64,000 nt of DNA from Wurfbainia villosa (GCA_025175895.1 CM045998.1:11765153-11829152); one strand, 5' to 3'. Counted from the first letter of the stretch, positions 1 through 11,180 are shown. Notes: generated by a model not told the origin, from the sequence alone. Numbers and translations are program-made.

Positions 1-205
1 GTAAACAATTAGGTCACAATAAAAGATCCTATAAAATGACTCCACCAAGTTGAAACATATATTAGTTTATTAATTTTAATAGTAATGAAATTTTGTATGT
101 ATTTGACCCACAAGAAAAACATTGGGATAAATATCATTATGTCATATGTTCTTTAATATATATCTATAAACTAAATTGTGTCGATATGTTCTTCGTATTG
201 TATCG

Positions 206-1122
206 TCTGAAATCGACTGATGGACCTAGAAAACATGGAATCATATGCTTCGAAGACCTATGTGCTCCGCTAGCACTCAATAATATGTTTGTGACCTCGG
301 AAATCATTGTGATACACCATGTCGGGAGCAATGATTTTTGTCACTCGTACCCGACATGTGAAGTGTGCTCGAAAGAACATTTTGAATGCTACAATGACGA
401 TACCTGCTGGACAAAGCCACCAATGAGTTCCTATATATGACTCAATCACTCATTCCGATATAAAACTTCGAATTTTTTCAATTTAATAGGTTCATCAGCC
501 AGTTTCGATTGAAATTGGCTGATGGACCTAGAAAGCACAGAACCACATGCTTCGAAGACCTATGTGCTTCGCTAGCACTCAATAATACGTTCATGACGTC
601 GGAAATAATTGTGATACACCCTGTCGAGAGCAGCGATATTTGTCACTCATGTTCGACCTATGAAGTGTGCTCGAAAGAACATTTTGAATGTTATGACGAC
701 ATACCCGCTGGACGAAGCCACCTTGAGTTCCTGTGACTCAATCACTCATTCTGATATAAAGCTTCGAATTTTTTCAATTTAATAAGCCCATCAGTCAATT
801 TCGATCGAAACTGACTGATGGACATAAAAAGCACGAAACCACATCGTTCGAAGACCTATGTGCTCCTCTAGCACTCCATAATAGTTCGTGACCTCGGAAA
901 TTATTGCAATACACCATATTGGGAGCAATAATTTTCACCACTCATGCTCGATATGTGAAGTGTGCTCAAAAGAACATTTTGAATGCTACGACGACGATAC
1001 TCGCTGGACAAAGCCACCAATGAGTTCCTAAAACTCAATCAATCATTCGGATATAAAACTTCGAATTTTTTGAATTGAATATGTTCATCAGTCAGTTTCA
1101 GTCGAAACCCACTGATGGACCT
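206..1122. repeat. ~297-bp tandem repeat, about three copies
   Basis: The phrase GAAGACCTATGTGCT recurs near 252, 553 and 849. Unit junctions are near-palindromes with arms CATCAGTC and GACTGATG at 493-524, 789-820 and 1086-1117, spaced 296-297 bp. Units 1 and 2 keep the same open frame of about 75 codons (93-440 and 509-736), with a shared cysteine-rich segment; unit 3 has lost it. No known family is recognised. It may be a small satellite or the body of a foldback element. Confidence 0.85.
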
Positions 1123-1130
1123 ACCCTAGC

Positions 1131-1559
1131 TAGCTCGACATCACTCCGAGTCATGATATCTTTATACCATAACATGTGCCCATTTACAACAACGTATGCA
1201 TATACAATATTTTAACAGTAATATTTGTCCTTTATAATTTCAAATGTAGCATTTAATTGATGATAATACTTATGTAACAACAAGATTATTGAATCATTCA
1301 AATTTACATTTCGAAAATGATTTGTCCCTAAGAATTGATATTGTAACCTCTACTCTAAATCTATAAATGTCTTTTTGTGTGAATTCAATCTTAATATTCA
1401 ACATTTGATGTCTTATATATTACATGACGAAGAAGCCGCATCATTCCTATAATTTTACAAAAATAAAATAGTCATTAAAATAATCACAATGACACTGTTG
1501 AAATTTATTTATAATGTAGTAAATTTACTGACGATAGTATTTGTTGGGGACAATCTACT
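1131..1559. other. AT-rich spacer, no feature seen
   Basis: This lies between the tandem repeat and the C-terminal end of the Ulp1-like pseudogene. I see no coding frame, terminal repeat or RNA-like fold. On the minus strand it could hold the lost C-terminal exon of the protease, but I found no Asp-Cys-Gly active-site motif. Confidence 0.4.
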
Positions 1560-4157
1560 TTAACAGAGATTCATTCATCTAAAGGTTGGTAATCTTGCAA
1601 TCCATCGTGCATTTCTTTAAGTTTATCATCAGGAAACCTTTTCAATGTAGATACTTGGAATCATTGGATGGACAAATAACATTCATAAAAATAGATAATC
1701 ATGTGTCATAATTCTAGAATGTAATTTTTAAATGAATAATACTAACCAATAATGTGAAAGATGCATCATATTTGGAGTTGTAGGACAACGAATTAAAATG
1801 GTAGAAGGTTTTTGTGTCGATGTCCATGACCATTAAATGATAGTGTGAACTATCGGTATTTATAGGTATAAAAATATACCTCACTTCTCGATCAACCGGA
1901 TCTGTTTTTATAATTTGAAATAAAGTTATTTCCCATAAATGTTCATATGATGACTGCAAGATTATAGATATAATTATAAATTTATGTAATAATGTAAAAA
2001 AATATTATAAAAAGTTAAAGGAAGCAAAACTTTTACCATGAATCCGGTTGAGCAATATATCGACTTATTATATAGTCTACCAGATGAGGACACTTTCTTG
2101 AAGAGTAATGAAATGTAAGCATTGATTACTTCTCCATCAGTGAAGACGTTGCCTAAAACACATGATAGGAAGTCATGTATTGTCAATGAGTAGTAGCCTT
2201 CCTCCCATACAAACTCAGAAATAGGCAATGTCTAATTTTGAAGCATTGATATAAGGTAGGCCACGTATTCTTCTCGCTTTTTCTTTTTTGTTGCTTTAAA
2301 TTTTCCTTTCAAATACTATAAATAGATATAATACAATGTATTTAACAAAACAATTTTAAAAGCAATAAAAATGTGAAAACATTAAATATTATAGCATAAA
2401 TGTAAACTTACTTTAATAATGTTCAATCTCATAGTGTTAATTTGTTTTTCCCTTGCTGTTGTTTTATTGACCTCTTCATCAATCTCGTTAGAGACTAAAA
2501 TAGGTGGAGGCTCTTTTTGCATATCTTTTATTTTAAATTTTAGCTCCATAGAATTTATCCCTAGCTTACCCCCCTCAATATCTTTTTCGATCTTGGGTCT
2601 CTTTCTACCTGAGACCATTGCTAACCATTTCGGTGTATCTTTAGGAGTGGACCTGAGGTTATAATGTCTTCTATCACATCCTCTCCTCATTACTTTGGCT
2701 AAAAGATCTTCAGGAATAGGATCTTCTGCATAGTGGCTAGTTGAATAATAAAAATCTTCCCTTTCCAGAATGGCTACTAATTCTTCATTTAATTTAAGAA
2801 GAATTTCATTATGGTGGGTAAGGTTTTGGATTTGTTTATCCTTTTCAATGCAATATGAGCATATAGCTGCAGAGTCTCTATCTGATTATACAGGTGATGT
2901 CTCAATCCTTTGTGGCCTAGACTGAGATTCAATATGGAGGGGAGTCCCAAGTAGATGTGTTTCTTCAAGGGTAGGGATAATATCAACAATAATCTACAAA
3001 ATGAATAAAAGTAGATCATTAATTAAAAAAACCCTATAACTATATAACACGAATTGAGTATTAGTTGAAATACACATGTTTACCTGCGAAGATGAGATTC
3101 TTTCTAATTTGGCCCTCATTTTATTTATATGAGAATAAGTAGATCTCCACTTACTTATTCTTGGTGTTACGATGTTGTTTGACAGTTGAACAAGGACATG
3201 CTCAAGAAACCAAGCCCATGTCATAATTAAACAATTATAAACTATTAATTAATTTTAAATGTATTAAGTAGATAATCAAAACTTACAGCTAGTAGATCAG
3301 CAAATCCCTTCATATAAGGCAGTGAGATGATAGCTAGGAGTATTGGATGCAAAAACATCCCCAAATATTTGAAGTTGAGGTGTCATATAATTATATATTG
3401 CCTCAACCCAATTATACCTTTCTAGACTATCAAAATTATCTACAATATCTATAATGCCTAAAGGTTTATATGTAGAAGAAGCAAATAAAATAGAAGAAAA
3501 AGGATACAAAACAAACAATTTACAAAATAACAAAACATCCGTATCAAACTCCACATGGAGATAATACTTCCTTAGTAGGTATTCCAATCTTTATCGATTG
3601 AGTTCTTTACTGGCAAAAAACCTTTCAAATAATTCACTAGAAGCAACGTTGGAATCCATCGGGACATGTATGCCTCTATCTTGGATTTTTTTAATGCAAT
3701 AATGCAACATCTTTGGTTGTGAAGGACACAACCACATTGGAGAATCTAAATATCTTTGCTTCGGAATCTCAATTTCTAAATATATTGACCAATAATCCTC
3801 TGAGATGTGGAATTTCTGATATGGTAAGGAATGATACAAAGGGACAAGTGTTTAATACTTTGATGTATTTTTCATACAAATGTATATGTCTCTTACCTTT
3901 TCCCTTGGTCGAAATTTGTGAAAAAATCTTTAAAATGTTCAAACTTGCTCATCCAGCGTAACTTTTGCCCCAAAATAGATAATTGGACCTCTCGTGCAGA
4001 AAATGATCCAAGTTTTTTCATTTCTTGCATGATAACAGAATAACATCTAAACTTTCAAATGTTTAAACTATACTAATTAAAATGACAATCACAACATAAA
4101 TAATATTCAACCTAACCTTTGGAGATGATGGCAAGTTGGAATCTTGCATCTTCATCA
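1560..4157 (-). pseudogene. Ulp1-like (peptidase C48) cysteine protease pseudogene, multi-exon
   Basis: Ulp1/SENP proteases remove SUMO; plant genomes carry many transposon-associated copies. Reading the minus strand, a start near 4157 begins MMKMQDSNLPSSPK and ends at a donor near 4117. An exon at 4023-3897 has clean AG and GT borders. An exon around 3806-3283 carries one in-frame stop (3591-3593) and one frameshift near 3300. An exon at 3241-3084 ends in SISSSQ-like sequence before GTAAAC. Later exons include DGEVINAYISLL (about 2100) and IFIPINTDSSHYHLMVMDID (about 1850), both typical of the C48 domain. A further stop lies near 2237. The catalytic His is plausible in SSHYHL, but the usual Asp is Asn in HFNSL and no catalytic Cys was found. 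The gene is therefore dead. It may have been carried by a Mutator-like element, but no terminal inverted repeats were seen. Confidence 0.62.
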
Positions 4158-4159
4158 TT

Positions 4160-5100
4160 TGTCAAAGGATGTGAATTTTCAGCCGGATGAAGTTTGCACA
4201 GAGAAAGAAAGGTAGGAGAGTTTGGTCAAAGAGGTGGCCTGCGGAAGAAGAGCTTTACCGGAAAAGGGAGGAGGATTACGAGGGTTACGATATTTCTAGC
4301 AGAATATAGTTTGGCTAACTTAAAATAGCGGTGAATAGAGTTTCGCTGGAGAATAGAGGAATTGGTGATGTCGGAGAAAGAAGATGTCGGAGAAAAGAGT
4401 TTCGTCGGAGAAAATATCGGATGAAAGAGTTCGGCTAGAGAAAAGAGGGAGATGATGTCGGAGAAAATGTCGCGGGACGAAAGGTTAAGAGATTTGGAGC
4501 GATTTTAGGGTTACCTTTTGAAGAAGAAGATGCACCGTTCATCGGCAGTCGATGGTCGAAAACTGACGCGCTGTGGTGCTCTCCGCCAGAAACACAATCG
4601 ACGTTGAAAATGCACAGTCGTTCATTCGGACTTTCTTTGTCATCGCCCTCGCCACCGTCGTTCGTTTCAATTTTGATTTACTTCGCTTTCTTCGCGGTAA
4701 CATGACTCGGACTATGCAATGACGCGGCTCGGAGCGTGATTTTGGTTCGGACGAGCATGCGGATGAGCGGAGGGTAAATCCAGAAAGAGATACATGATTA
4801 GATAATTTTGAAACTTATCTATGTGATTTTGATATTTTCCAACATGTATAACGTGATTTGGTAAATTGTCGTTCTATATATTACATATTAATGAAATAGA
4901 AATATTTTGACAATTTTTCTTAATTTAAATTATTATTTTACGCGAATCCAAATAAGTATATTTTTTTTTATTTTACTAACTGCAAGAATTAAAATATAAT
5001 ATTTTAAATTATAAGAGATAAAATATGGGATAAAATGAAATTTTTTCCTGATCTTCTATCTTTGTTTGATTGGAATAATTTTAAGCGTCAACTGATCTGA
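4160..5100. other. Intergenic region between Ulp1-like pseudogene and GST exon
   Basis: The left half (4180-4560) is purine-rich on the plus strand, with repeated TCGGAGAAAA-type phrases; it may be the 5' leader or first exon of the minus-strand protease. The right half (4760-5100) is AT-rich. I looked here for the first two exons of the GST and found no N-terminal thioredoxin-fold sequence. Confidence 0.4.
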
Positions 5101-5156
5101 TCTGATCTCAATACTATTTTTTTTTTCTCTCTTTTTTGCGTCGACTGGACACGCAG

Positions 5157-5608
5157 AGTCGCGAGCGATCAACCGATACATCGCCACCAAGTATGCGGAA
5201 GCCGGGCCGAACCTCCTCCTCTCCGGAGGAACACCCGCAGAGCGTGCGGCGGTGGAGATTTGGCTCGAGGTCGAGTCGCAGCAGTTCGGGCCGGCCATTG
5301 CCTTGCTGGTGTACGAGGCGCTGATCAAACCAAAGCTTGGCAGAGCCACCGACGAGGCGGTCGTGGAGGCGCAGGCGTCGAAGCTGGAGAAGGTGTTGGA
5401 TGTGTACGAGGCGCGGCTGGCACAGAGCAAGTACCTCACCGGAGCGCACTTCACCTTGGCCGACCTCAATCACATCCCCTACATCAACTACCTGATGAAG
5501 ACGTCCAAGGCCGGACTTGTCACCTCTCGTCCACACGTGCTCGCCTGGTGGGAGGACGTCTCCGCCCGTCCGGCCTGGGCGAAGACTGCTGCCGGAATTC
5601 CCTTCTGA
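5157..5608 (+). CDS. Phi-class glutathione S-transferase, last exon only
   Basis: Phi GSTs are plant cytosolic enzymes that conjugate glutathione to electrophiles. The exon follows a pyrimidine tract and an AG acceptor at 5155-5156 and opens in phase with SRAINRYIATKYAEAG, the start of the last exon in this family. It runs about 149 codons to TGA at 5606-5608 with no stop or frameshift. It covers the whole helical C-terminal domain: TPAERAAVEIWLEVES, then LTGAHFTLADLNHIPYINYL, then RPHVLAWWEDVSARPAW. The N-terminal thioredoxin domain (about 75 residues, with the glutathione site and catalytic Ser) is absent from the upstream 5 kb. Local GC is far above the surroundings, as in many monocot genes. 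Either the 5' exons lie beyond a long rearranged intron, or this is a truncated copy. The family is secure; activity is unlikely as it stands. Confidence 0.85.
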
Positions 5609-5728
5609 TCAGTAATGTTTCTTTTGTTTTGATGCTTGGGGAGAATGAACGAATCGAAATAGAGTTCTGATGCGCTCTCCAAGCTTTTCATTTTCTGCTG
5701 TTTCACTTTCATCTTCTCAGACTATAAC

Positions 5729-5734
5729 AATAAA
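5729..5734 (+). terminator. AATAAA polyadenylation-like signal
   Basis: An AATAAA hexamer lies about 120 bp after the GST stop codon, a normal distance for a plant 3' UTR signal. Only the hexamer supports it. Confidence 0.35.
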
Positions 5735-5880
5735 GCAGTTGTTCAACTGTCATTCTTTTGCTAGGCATTTCCGTCGTCGCACGGTACCAAAGCTCTGGCT
5801 TTTATACATCCCTCTAAAGCCCTCTTGAGCCACCAGCCGGTTTCCTTTTGAATCCCTCTTCACGCTTCGTATTTGACCGA

Positions 5881-6146
5881 TCTCACCTAGTCCCCAAAAA
5901 AGTTGAAAATCTACCCAACTAGCAGCCCTCTGTCACTCGTTCCAGGGCTGCGGCGAGAGGGAGGATAAATCACGGGGGGACTTTGTCCCTCGATACGGTG
6001 GCAAGGCAGAGGAGGGGTCATCTGATGCCAGGGGGATTTTAAACCCCTCATCCGGAATCGACCGTAGCCCGTTTCCAAAGCGACCACTCTGTCTTACCAT
6101 CGTGTCATCCCCGAGAGGACAACAAAAAAAGTTCTCACCTAGTCCC
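5881..6146 (-). mobile_element. SINE candidate with 14-bp target duplication
   Basis: TCTCACCTAGTCCC occurs at 5881-5894 and 6133-6146 and flanks about 238 bp. On the minus strand there is a box A-like motif TGGTAAGACAGAGTGG (6084-6099) and a box B-like motif GGTCGATTCC (6054-6063), spaced as in a tRNA-derived polymerase III promoter. A-rich or T-rich runs occur at both ends, so the orientation of the tail is not clean. Long exact direct repeats are typical of LINE-driven retroposition. The SINE family is not recognised. Confidence 0.5.
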
Positions 6147-6454
6147 GATACTGTTGATCATTGACGCCAGATGAATGATGCTCTTGATTTGTTGCAGAAA
6201 TTAAACGAAAAACTTACTTTGATATTGTTTTCGATTTGATCTTTGTTCTGGATTACTATCTAAAGAACAATTACAATATGAACTGTTCTTCTTCTTCACT
6301 AGAAGAATAATAGTCTATTATGATATTTTCTTAACGATATTTAATTCATAGTGCAGTTATAATAATTTTATCATAATATTTATTAAAAAAATATGATTTT
6401 AAAAATAATGTCCAATTAGATCACTTATAATGACATATTTAATAAATATCATTA
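6147..6454. other. AT-rich spacer, no feature seen
   Basis: AT-rich sequence between the SINE candidate and the LTR-like remnant, with no coding frame or repeat border recognised. Confidence 0.35.
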
Positions 6455-7450
6455 TATTTAATTGATGCGATCGCAGAAGGATTTTCTGACTTCCTTTCAA
6501 CGCGGGAGAGCGTGTAAGAAGCTTGAGAGTTCTCTCCGGCCGCAACAGTAATGAGGTACGAAGAAGAGAAATGCACGTAACACAAGCAACAAACAAAGAC
6601 ACAAGATGTAACGTGATTCGGAATAAGGATTCCTACTCCACAGGGGTGAGCTCTTCCACGAGCTACGGTGCCAAAGCACTTTCACTATAAACTTCCTCTA
6701 CGGAAAGAACTTCCGGAGGTGGAGGAGAAAACCTCTTACAATTAGCTCAATACACAGAAAGTATCGAAAGGATGGAGCTCACTACTCTCTTTGTTTCCTT
6801 CTCCGACGATGTGGTCACTCTCCCCTCCGAATGTGCCTTTGTCTCTACCTGTTGGAAGGAATGTGGATCCCCCTCCTCTTGTCTTGCCTCTCCCTTTTAT
6901 CCCCCTTCCTCTGGCCAGCTGTTGCACCACGAACCTCTTTCATCGTACATGTGGCCACTTTGCTTAACTAAAGAATCATTCTGTTACAAACACGATGAGC
7001 GAAGGCTCCTCCGAATATTATGTGGGGGCCCTCTTTTGTTGTGTAACAACTTCTTATCTATATTTCGGGAAATATTCTAGCTCATCCCTTTTGACCACTT
7101 ACCTTCAGTAAAGCTAGCCTAGACTTACCGTTCACGTGTAGCGTAGGTCTTAGGCTTTTCCCTATAGCTCTGACCAACTTCTATTCTTCCCGTACCGAAC
7201 CATTTCCAGACCCACTGGATCGAGCTGATTTTCATCCGTCTCGTATCGGATCAATCTTCAAATTCACCCGGTCGTGCCAACCCCCTTAAACCGTCCTCCC
7301 GAGCCAATTTCCCCAAGATTGACGTGCCCGAACCGTTCTTCTCAGACTCCTCCCGCCGAACTAGCTACTTGGTTCGGACAGTGTTTTACGCGCGGGTCTT
7401 TTCACCTTATTCACAGAAAAGAGGTAGCAACAGTATCATTAGTCAACCCC
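6455..7450 (-). mobile_element. Possible minus-strand Copia-type LTR remnant
   Basis: The segment 6600-6740 reads like the R/U5 part of the LTR at 16943-18485: AACGTGATTCGGA, then TTCCTACTCCA, a pair of GAGCTC motifs, and GGAGAAAACCTCTTAC in the same order and orientation. A minus-strand TATA-like GATAAAAGG lies near 6893. No clean TG or CA end and no TSD were found, so the borders are approximate. An unrelated promoter region is possible. Confidence 0.35.
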
Positions 7451-7636
7451 TAAAAATAGTCAAGCGATGTCATAAGCTTGACTTTTTAAATATATAAGGC
7501 CTCTAACTCACCCTTTCCTCACCAATTCCAATTTTATCTTTTCTCGTTGCCTTACCTCATATGCTCGGAGCAGCTTAATAGGCCTATGGGCCCCGCTTTT
7601 CTTTTTCTCTTAGGTAGTCAAAAAGTCACAAAACCC

Positions 7637-7644
7637 TATATAAA
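7637..7644 (+). promoter_or_regulatory. TATA box of the Transposase_28-like gene
   Basis: TATATAAA in a C-rich context lies about 90 bp before the first plausible codon and about 150 bp before a good splice donor (AAGTAAGTG near 7783). This would place a start of transcription near 7670. Confidence 0.5.
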
Positions 7645-7730
7645 TCTCCGTCCTCCCCTTTTATGCATAACTTAACGTGCCTAACAATCCAGTTTTTTCC
7701 CCTTTTCCCTTCCAGTGATTTTTTCCGACG

Positions 7731-10047
7731 GTGTCCCAGCGCCCTAGCCTCTTCTCTTGCAAGCGTTCCTCCTTCAACCTTCAAGTAAGTGTTCTTCCTC
7801 GTTCCATACCTATGACCCCGAAGACCCCATTTTCACTTTCTTGGTATGAGCACACCGTCACCCAATTAGATAACAAACACTATTTCTTCAACCTGAGGAA
7901 CCAATTTATAGACCCTTCTGTGTCATGTCGTTTCAATACCACTTCTTACTGACCACATCGTCCCCCCCAGGCCTAACCTGCTTCTTTTCAGAACAACTAC
8001 TTAATGGTTTGTATTTGCCCGTGCCCTCTTCATATCTAGAAATCTTGGACTTTTACAAACTTCCCCTCGACCAATTTACCCCCAATTCCTTCCGCATTTT
8101 ATTGGGAGCTATCATAGTATTCCGACAATTGGATCTCCCGTTGTCCTCCCAACTGTTCTACTGCTTCTTCCAATTGAAATTCTCTAAGGAGGGTCTTTTC
8201 TATCTCTCCAGCCGCTCGGATTGCCAATTTTTAGTGAACATGTCATCTTCTCACAAAGGATGGGAAGCACTCTACTTCTTTGCTCAACTTCCGACGCCCC
8301 TCCCCTCCTATTCAGATACTTGGAAGCTAGATCTTCCAGAGTTACCCCCTTTCCGTAAAGTTAGGGCTCAATGCAACTTTTCTGAGGTTCATAGAGTGTT
8401 GAAAGAATCTTATTACAGCTCTGATCATCTGATAAAACCTCCCCTTTTCAGTCGCCATGGGCTACCCCCTTTTCCATTAACCGACCTAGATGTCATAAGT
8501 AGGATATTGTTCATATTTTAGTGCAGCCAATTTTCTGTGTCAAACTACCTTCTAACCACAGATTTTGTAGATAATCTAATGGAGGACGCCTTCTTAAAAG
8601 GTGAGGAGATTACTGCCGCCAAGAAGAAGACCTCTAAGAAACGAGGTAAAGGCAAATCCGAAGCATCTCCTTCTTCGCCTCGGAAGAGATTGTGCCCTGC
8701 CAGGGAAGGCACCCCTAGCTCTTCTTCCCTTCCTATATCTTCTTCTTCCCACTCTTCTCCTTTATCATCCCCCTCGAAACTATAAAAGCATCAACGCTTA
8801 GTTATATATGAACCTAGGGTGGGGGATACCACATTAGCTATCTCACCCTCCCCCAAGGGGAAGCTTCTCCTTCTCTCTCTCCCATTTCGTCCCCTGTTCC
8901 ATTCAACCCTCAAAATCATTCCCCCACCGAATCTTTCCCTACGAATATTCCCATTGCTCTACCTCCTTCTCCCGCTCCAACTCGGACCATGGGTCCCTCT
9001 GCCCTTCTTGAGGGGAGTGATCTTCCCCTCCCAAGTCCTTCACTGGCTACCTTGGGGGCTTCCCTCAAGATCTGCCACCTGGGAGAAGTAAAATTCTTCA
9101 ATCAATTGGGTGTCCAAGGCCCATACAATCATATGGGCAAACTTTTGGCCGAGGTAAATTCCTTCTTTCTTTATCTTTAGTATACACATGCCAATGTTTA
9201 CTATTTGTAACGTTTGCCCCTTTTTCTCAGTTATCAGTTACATATAATAAGATGACGTCCCATTTGGTTAACTACTAATCTAATGTGGAGACTCGCCATT
9301 TTGCTTCCCTAGCCCACCAAAAGAAACTCGCGCACCAGTTGAAGGAAGGTGAGCAGAAGGAGAATGATCTAGTCGCTCGGTGCGAAGATACAATGACTCA
9401 ACTGGCTCTGGCCCAGAGTGAAAAGGAGGAACTTCAAAGAAAAAATGAAGACCTCCAGCATCAAGTATTTTTGCAATCCAGCCAACTCCAGCAAGTTGAC
9501 CTTCTTACCCATGAACTAGACGGGTATAAGAGGCAGCTTGCGGAGGCATATATTCAGGCCGCTAACTCTTCAACCCATCTGACCTTCAACTTCAACGGGA
9601 GCACCAAACATGGGAAGCCGCTCAGAAATCCTGCTTGGAGAAGTGTAGGGACCTGTCTTCCATGGTGGCCACTCTGCCTAAGATGGGTATAAGAGGCAGC
9701 TTGCGGAGGCATATATTCAGGCCGCTGACTCTTCAGCCACTATCCTTCAACTTCAACGGGAGCGCCAAACATGGGAAGCCGCTCAGAAATCCTACTTGGA
9801 GAAGTGTAGAGACCTGTCTTCCATGGTGGCCACTCTGCCTAACATCCTATCCTCGGTGACCCAACAACAACAGGAACTCCGCAAGGAATATACTGAAGCC
9901 CTATCTTCTCTGGGCCAGCAGGCAGTGACGGCAGCACAGGAGAAGGACGCTTTGGCTGCTCAATTAGCCGCATGTCAAGCTCAATTAGCTGCTTGCCAAT
10001 CCCAATTAAAGGAGCAGGAGGTGGATTTAAAGGCGCGGTATGTCTAG
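7731..10047 (+). pseudogene. Transposase_28-like ('putative gypsy type transposon' domain) gene, broken
   Basis: The open frame 7925-8521 gives about 198 residues resembling Pfam Transposase_28: FFSEQLLNGLYLPVPSSY, FTPNSFRILLGAIIVFRQL, then SSSHKGWEALYFFAQLP. The domain is known mainly from plant transposon-derived proteins; its biochemical role is unknown. A low-complexity Lys/Ser/Pro region follows (8537-8790), then GPYNHMGKLLAE ending at a donor-like GAGGTAAAT (9150), an acceptor-like TTTTTCTCAG (9230), and a long coiled coil (9285-10047: HQLKEGEQKENDL through LAAQLAACQAQLAACQSQ). A 163-bp tandem duplication in the coiled coil shifts the frame. The N-terminal start is uncertain (7813 or 7925) and splicing probably joins the parts. 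The gene keeps a TATA box, so it may still be transcribed, but it cannot make the ancestral protein. Confidence 0.6.
9522..9849 (+). repeat. 163-bp tandem duplication inside the coiled-coil region
   Basis: GGGTATAAGAGGCAGCTTGC starts at 9522 and again at 9685, and the two copies stay alike to the end. The right copy keeps the coiled-coil frame into the downstream ORF. The left copy has a 2-bp insertion near 9573-9585 and reads out of frame after it. Confidence 0.9.
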
Positions 10048-10199
10048 AAGGGCGTAGAGTTGTTCATGCTAGGCTTCGACGGGTCTTCTTCCTTAAATAC
10101 TGAATAGGGCTACCCTCCTCCAGGCACGGATACCGGCTATCTAGATCTTGAAATAGCTCTGGCCAAATGTCCTCCTGAGCTTTTCGAGTTGTAATTTAT

Positions 10200-10600
10200 C
10201 ATATTCTCTTTGTTGTACTAACTGATTTTCTGCCACTAAAGAATGCTTGAATTGGTACGGCCTTGTGTTGCTTCTCGCATATGTGTTGTCATGGGTCGGG
10301 AATTTTAAGCTTGTTCTTGATCTCTTTTCTTCGAAATTACTGCCTACTCTATGCCTTCCATAGCGTTAATTGAAGAACAACATCTCTTGCCCGGGAATCC
10401 GCTCGAGACATTCCGGGCTTTATCTTCCTCTGGCCAGAATCAATTTTTGGTTCAGCAAAAATTAACCTGCGTCGCCCCTTATCTTCTCAGTATAATTGAT
10501 TGCTTCGGAAATGACGTCTCGATGGTTTCCCATGCTGACGTCTTTATCCCATTTGTCCTTCCACCTTCTTTTCCTTCCCGAGGGCAAATGCAACTTCCCT
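10200..10600. other. Spacer, possible 3' UTR and upstream promoter region
   Basis: This lies between the coiled-coil gene and the TATA box at 10609. It is T-rich with scattered short open frames that match no family I know. It may contain the 3' UTR of the left gene. Confidence 0.3.
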
Positions 10601-10608
10601 TCCCCGAT

Positions 10609-10616
10609 TATAAATA
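10609..10616 (+). promoter_or_regulatory. TATA box upstream of the 10654 ORF
   Basis: TATAAATA in a C-rich context lies 38 bp before an ATG at 10654. The spacing would leave a very short leader. Confidence 0.4.
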
Positions 10617-10653
10617 GCCTCCACGAAGGTCTTCTACCTTCTATCCTACCTTC

Positions 10654-11025
10654 ATGGCTTCTGCAGAACATCCCATCGAGATATCTTCAGACTCAGATTC
10701 GTTCGAGTTATATGACCTGGCCACGAACACTGCCGAAGAATCCGCCACATGATCAACTGCAACTTTAGCCTTTCGTCCTTTTCTTCCTCTTTCATCAACG
10801 GATGCTCCAACCCCTAACAGGGGGAGATCCTTCCGAGCCCCTTTCTCTTCATTCTGCAATCGGGTTTGGAATCCCCCCATGACATGGGAATACACCGTAG
10901 GAGATCCTCGGGCCTCCACCGAACTTCCTCCGCTTCCGCCGGCCCTAGCTTTCGTTCCAGCCCCTTCAGCGGGGGTTCATCTGCCCCCTTTTGATGAAGT
11001 TCCACCAGCTGTACCTCCGGCTTAA
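10654..11025 (+). pseudogene. Unrecognised 124-codon ORF with one internal stop
   Basis: The frame opens MASAEHPIEISSDSDSFELY, an acidic start, reaches TGA at codon 33 (10750-10752), and stays open in the same frame to TAA at 11023-11025. The second part is rich in Pro and Ser, with PPLPPALAFVPAPSAG near the end. A TATA box lies just upstream and an AATAAA-like signal near 11158. No family is recognised. The acidic DSDS start followed by a Pro/Ser-rich stretch is reminiscent of transposon-derived plant proteins, and the Transposase_28-like gene is next door, so a related non-autonomous element is possible. Confidence 0.4.
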
Positions 11026-11180
11026 AGGCGACCTTTACAGAGTAATTTTGGTGCCTTCCCCTTCGGAGGAGTCCTCTGATAGCTCCCCTATCAACGATAA
11101 CTATAAAAAGCTTGTATAATTAGTTGCTTAAGTAATGTAACTACTGCTGGGCATATTAATAAAAAGAAAAGGGGATTCAT

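Noticed and set aside
5056..5536. Minus-strand frames of 137 and 140 codons over the GST exon
   Set aside because: Shadow frames of a GC-rich coding exon; the plus-strand frame is a clear GST.
6742..7080. Overlapping plus and minus frames with Cys or Gly/Arg-rich sequence
   Set aside because: They overlap the LTR-like remnant and have no family features.
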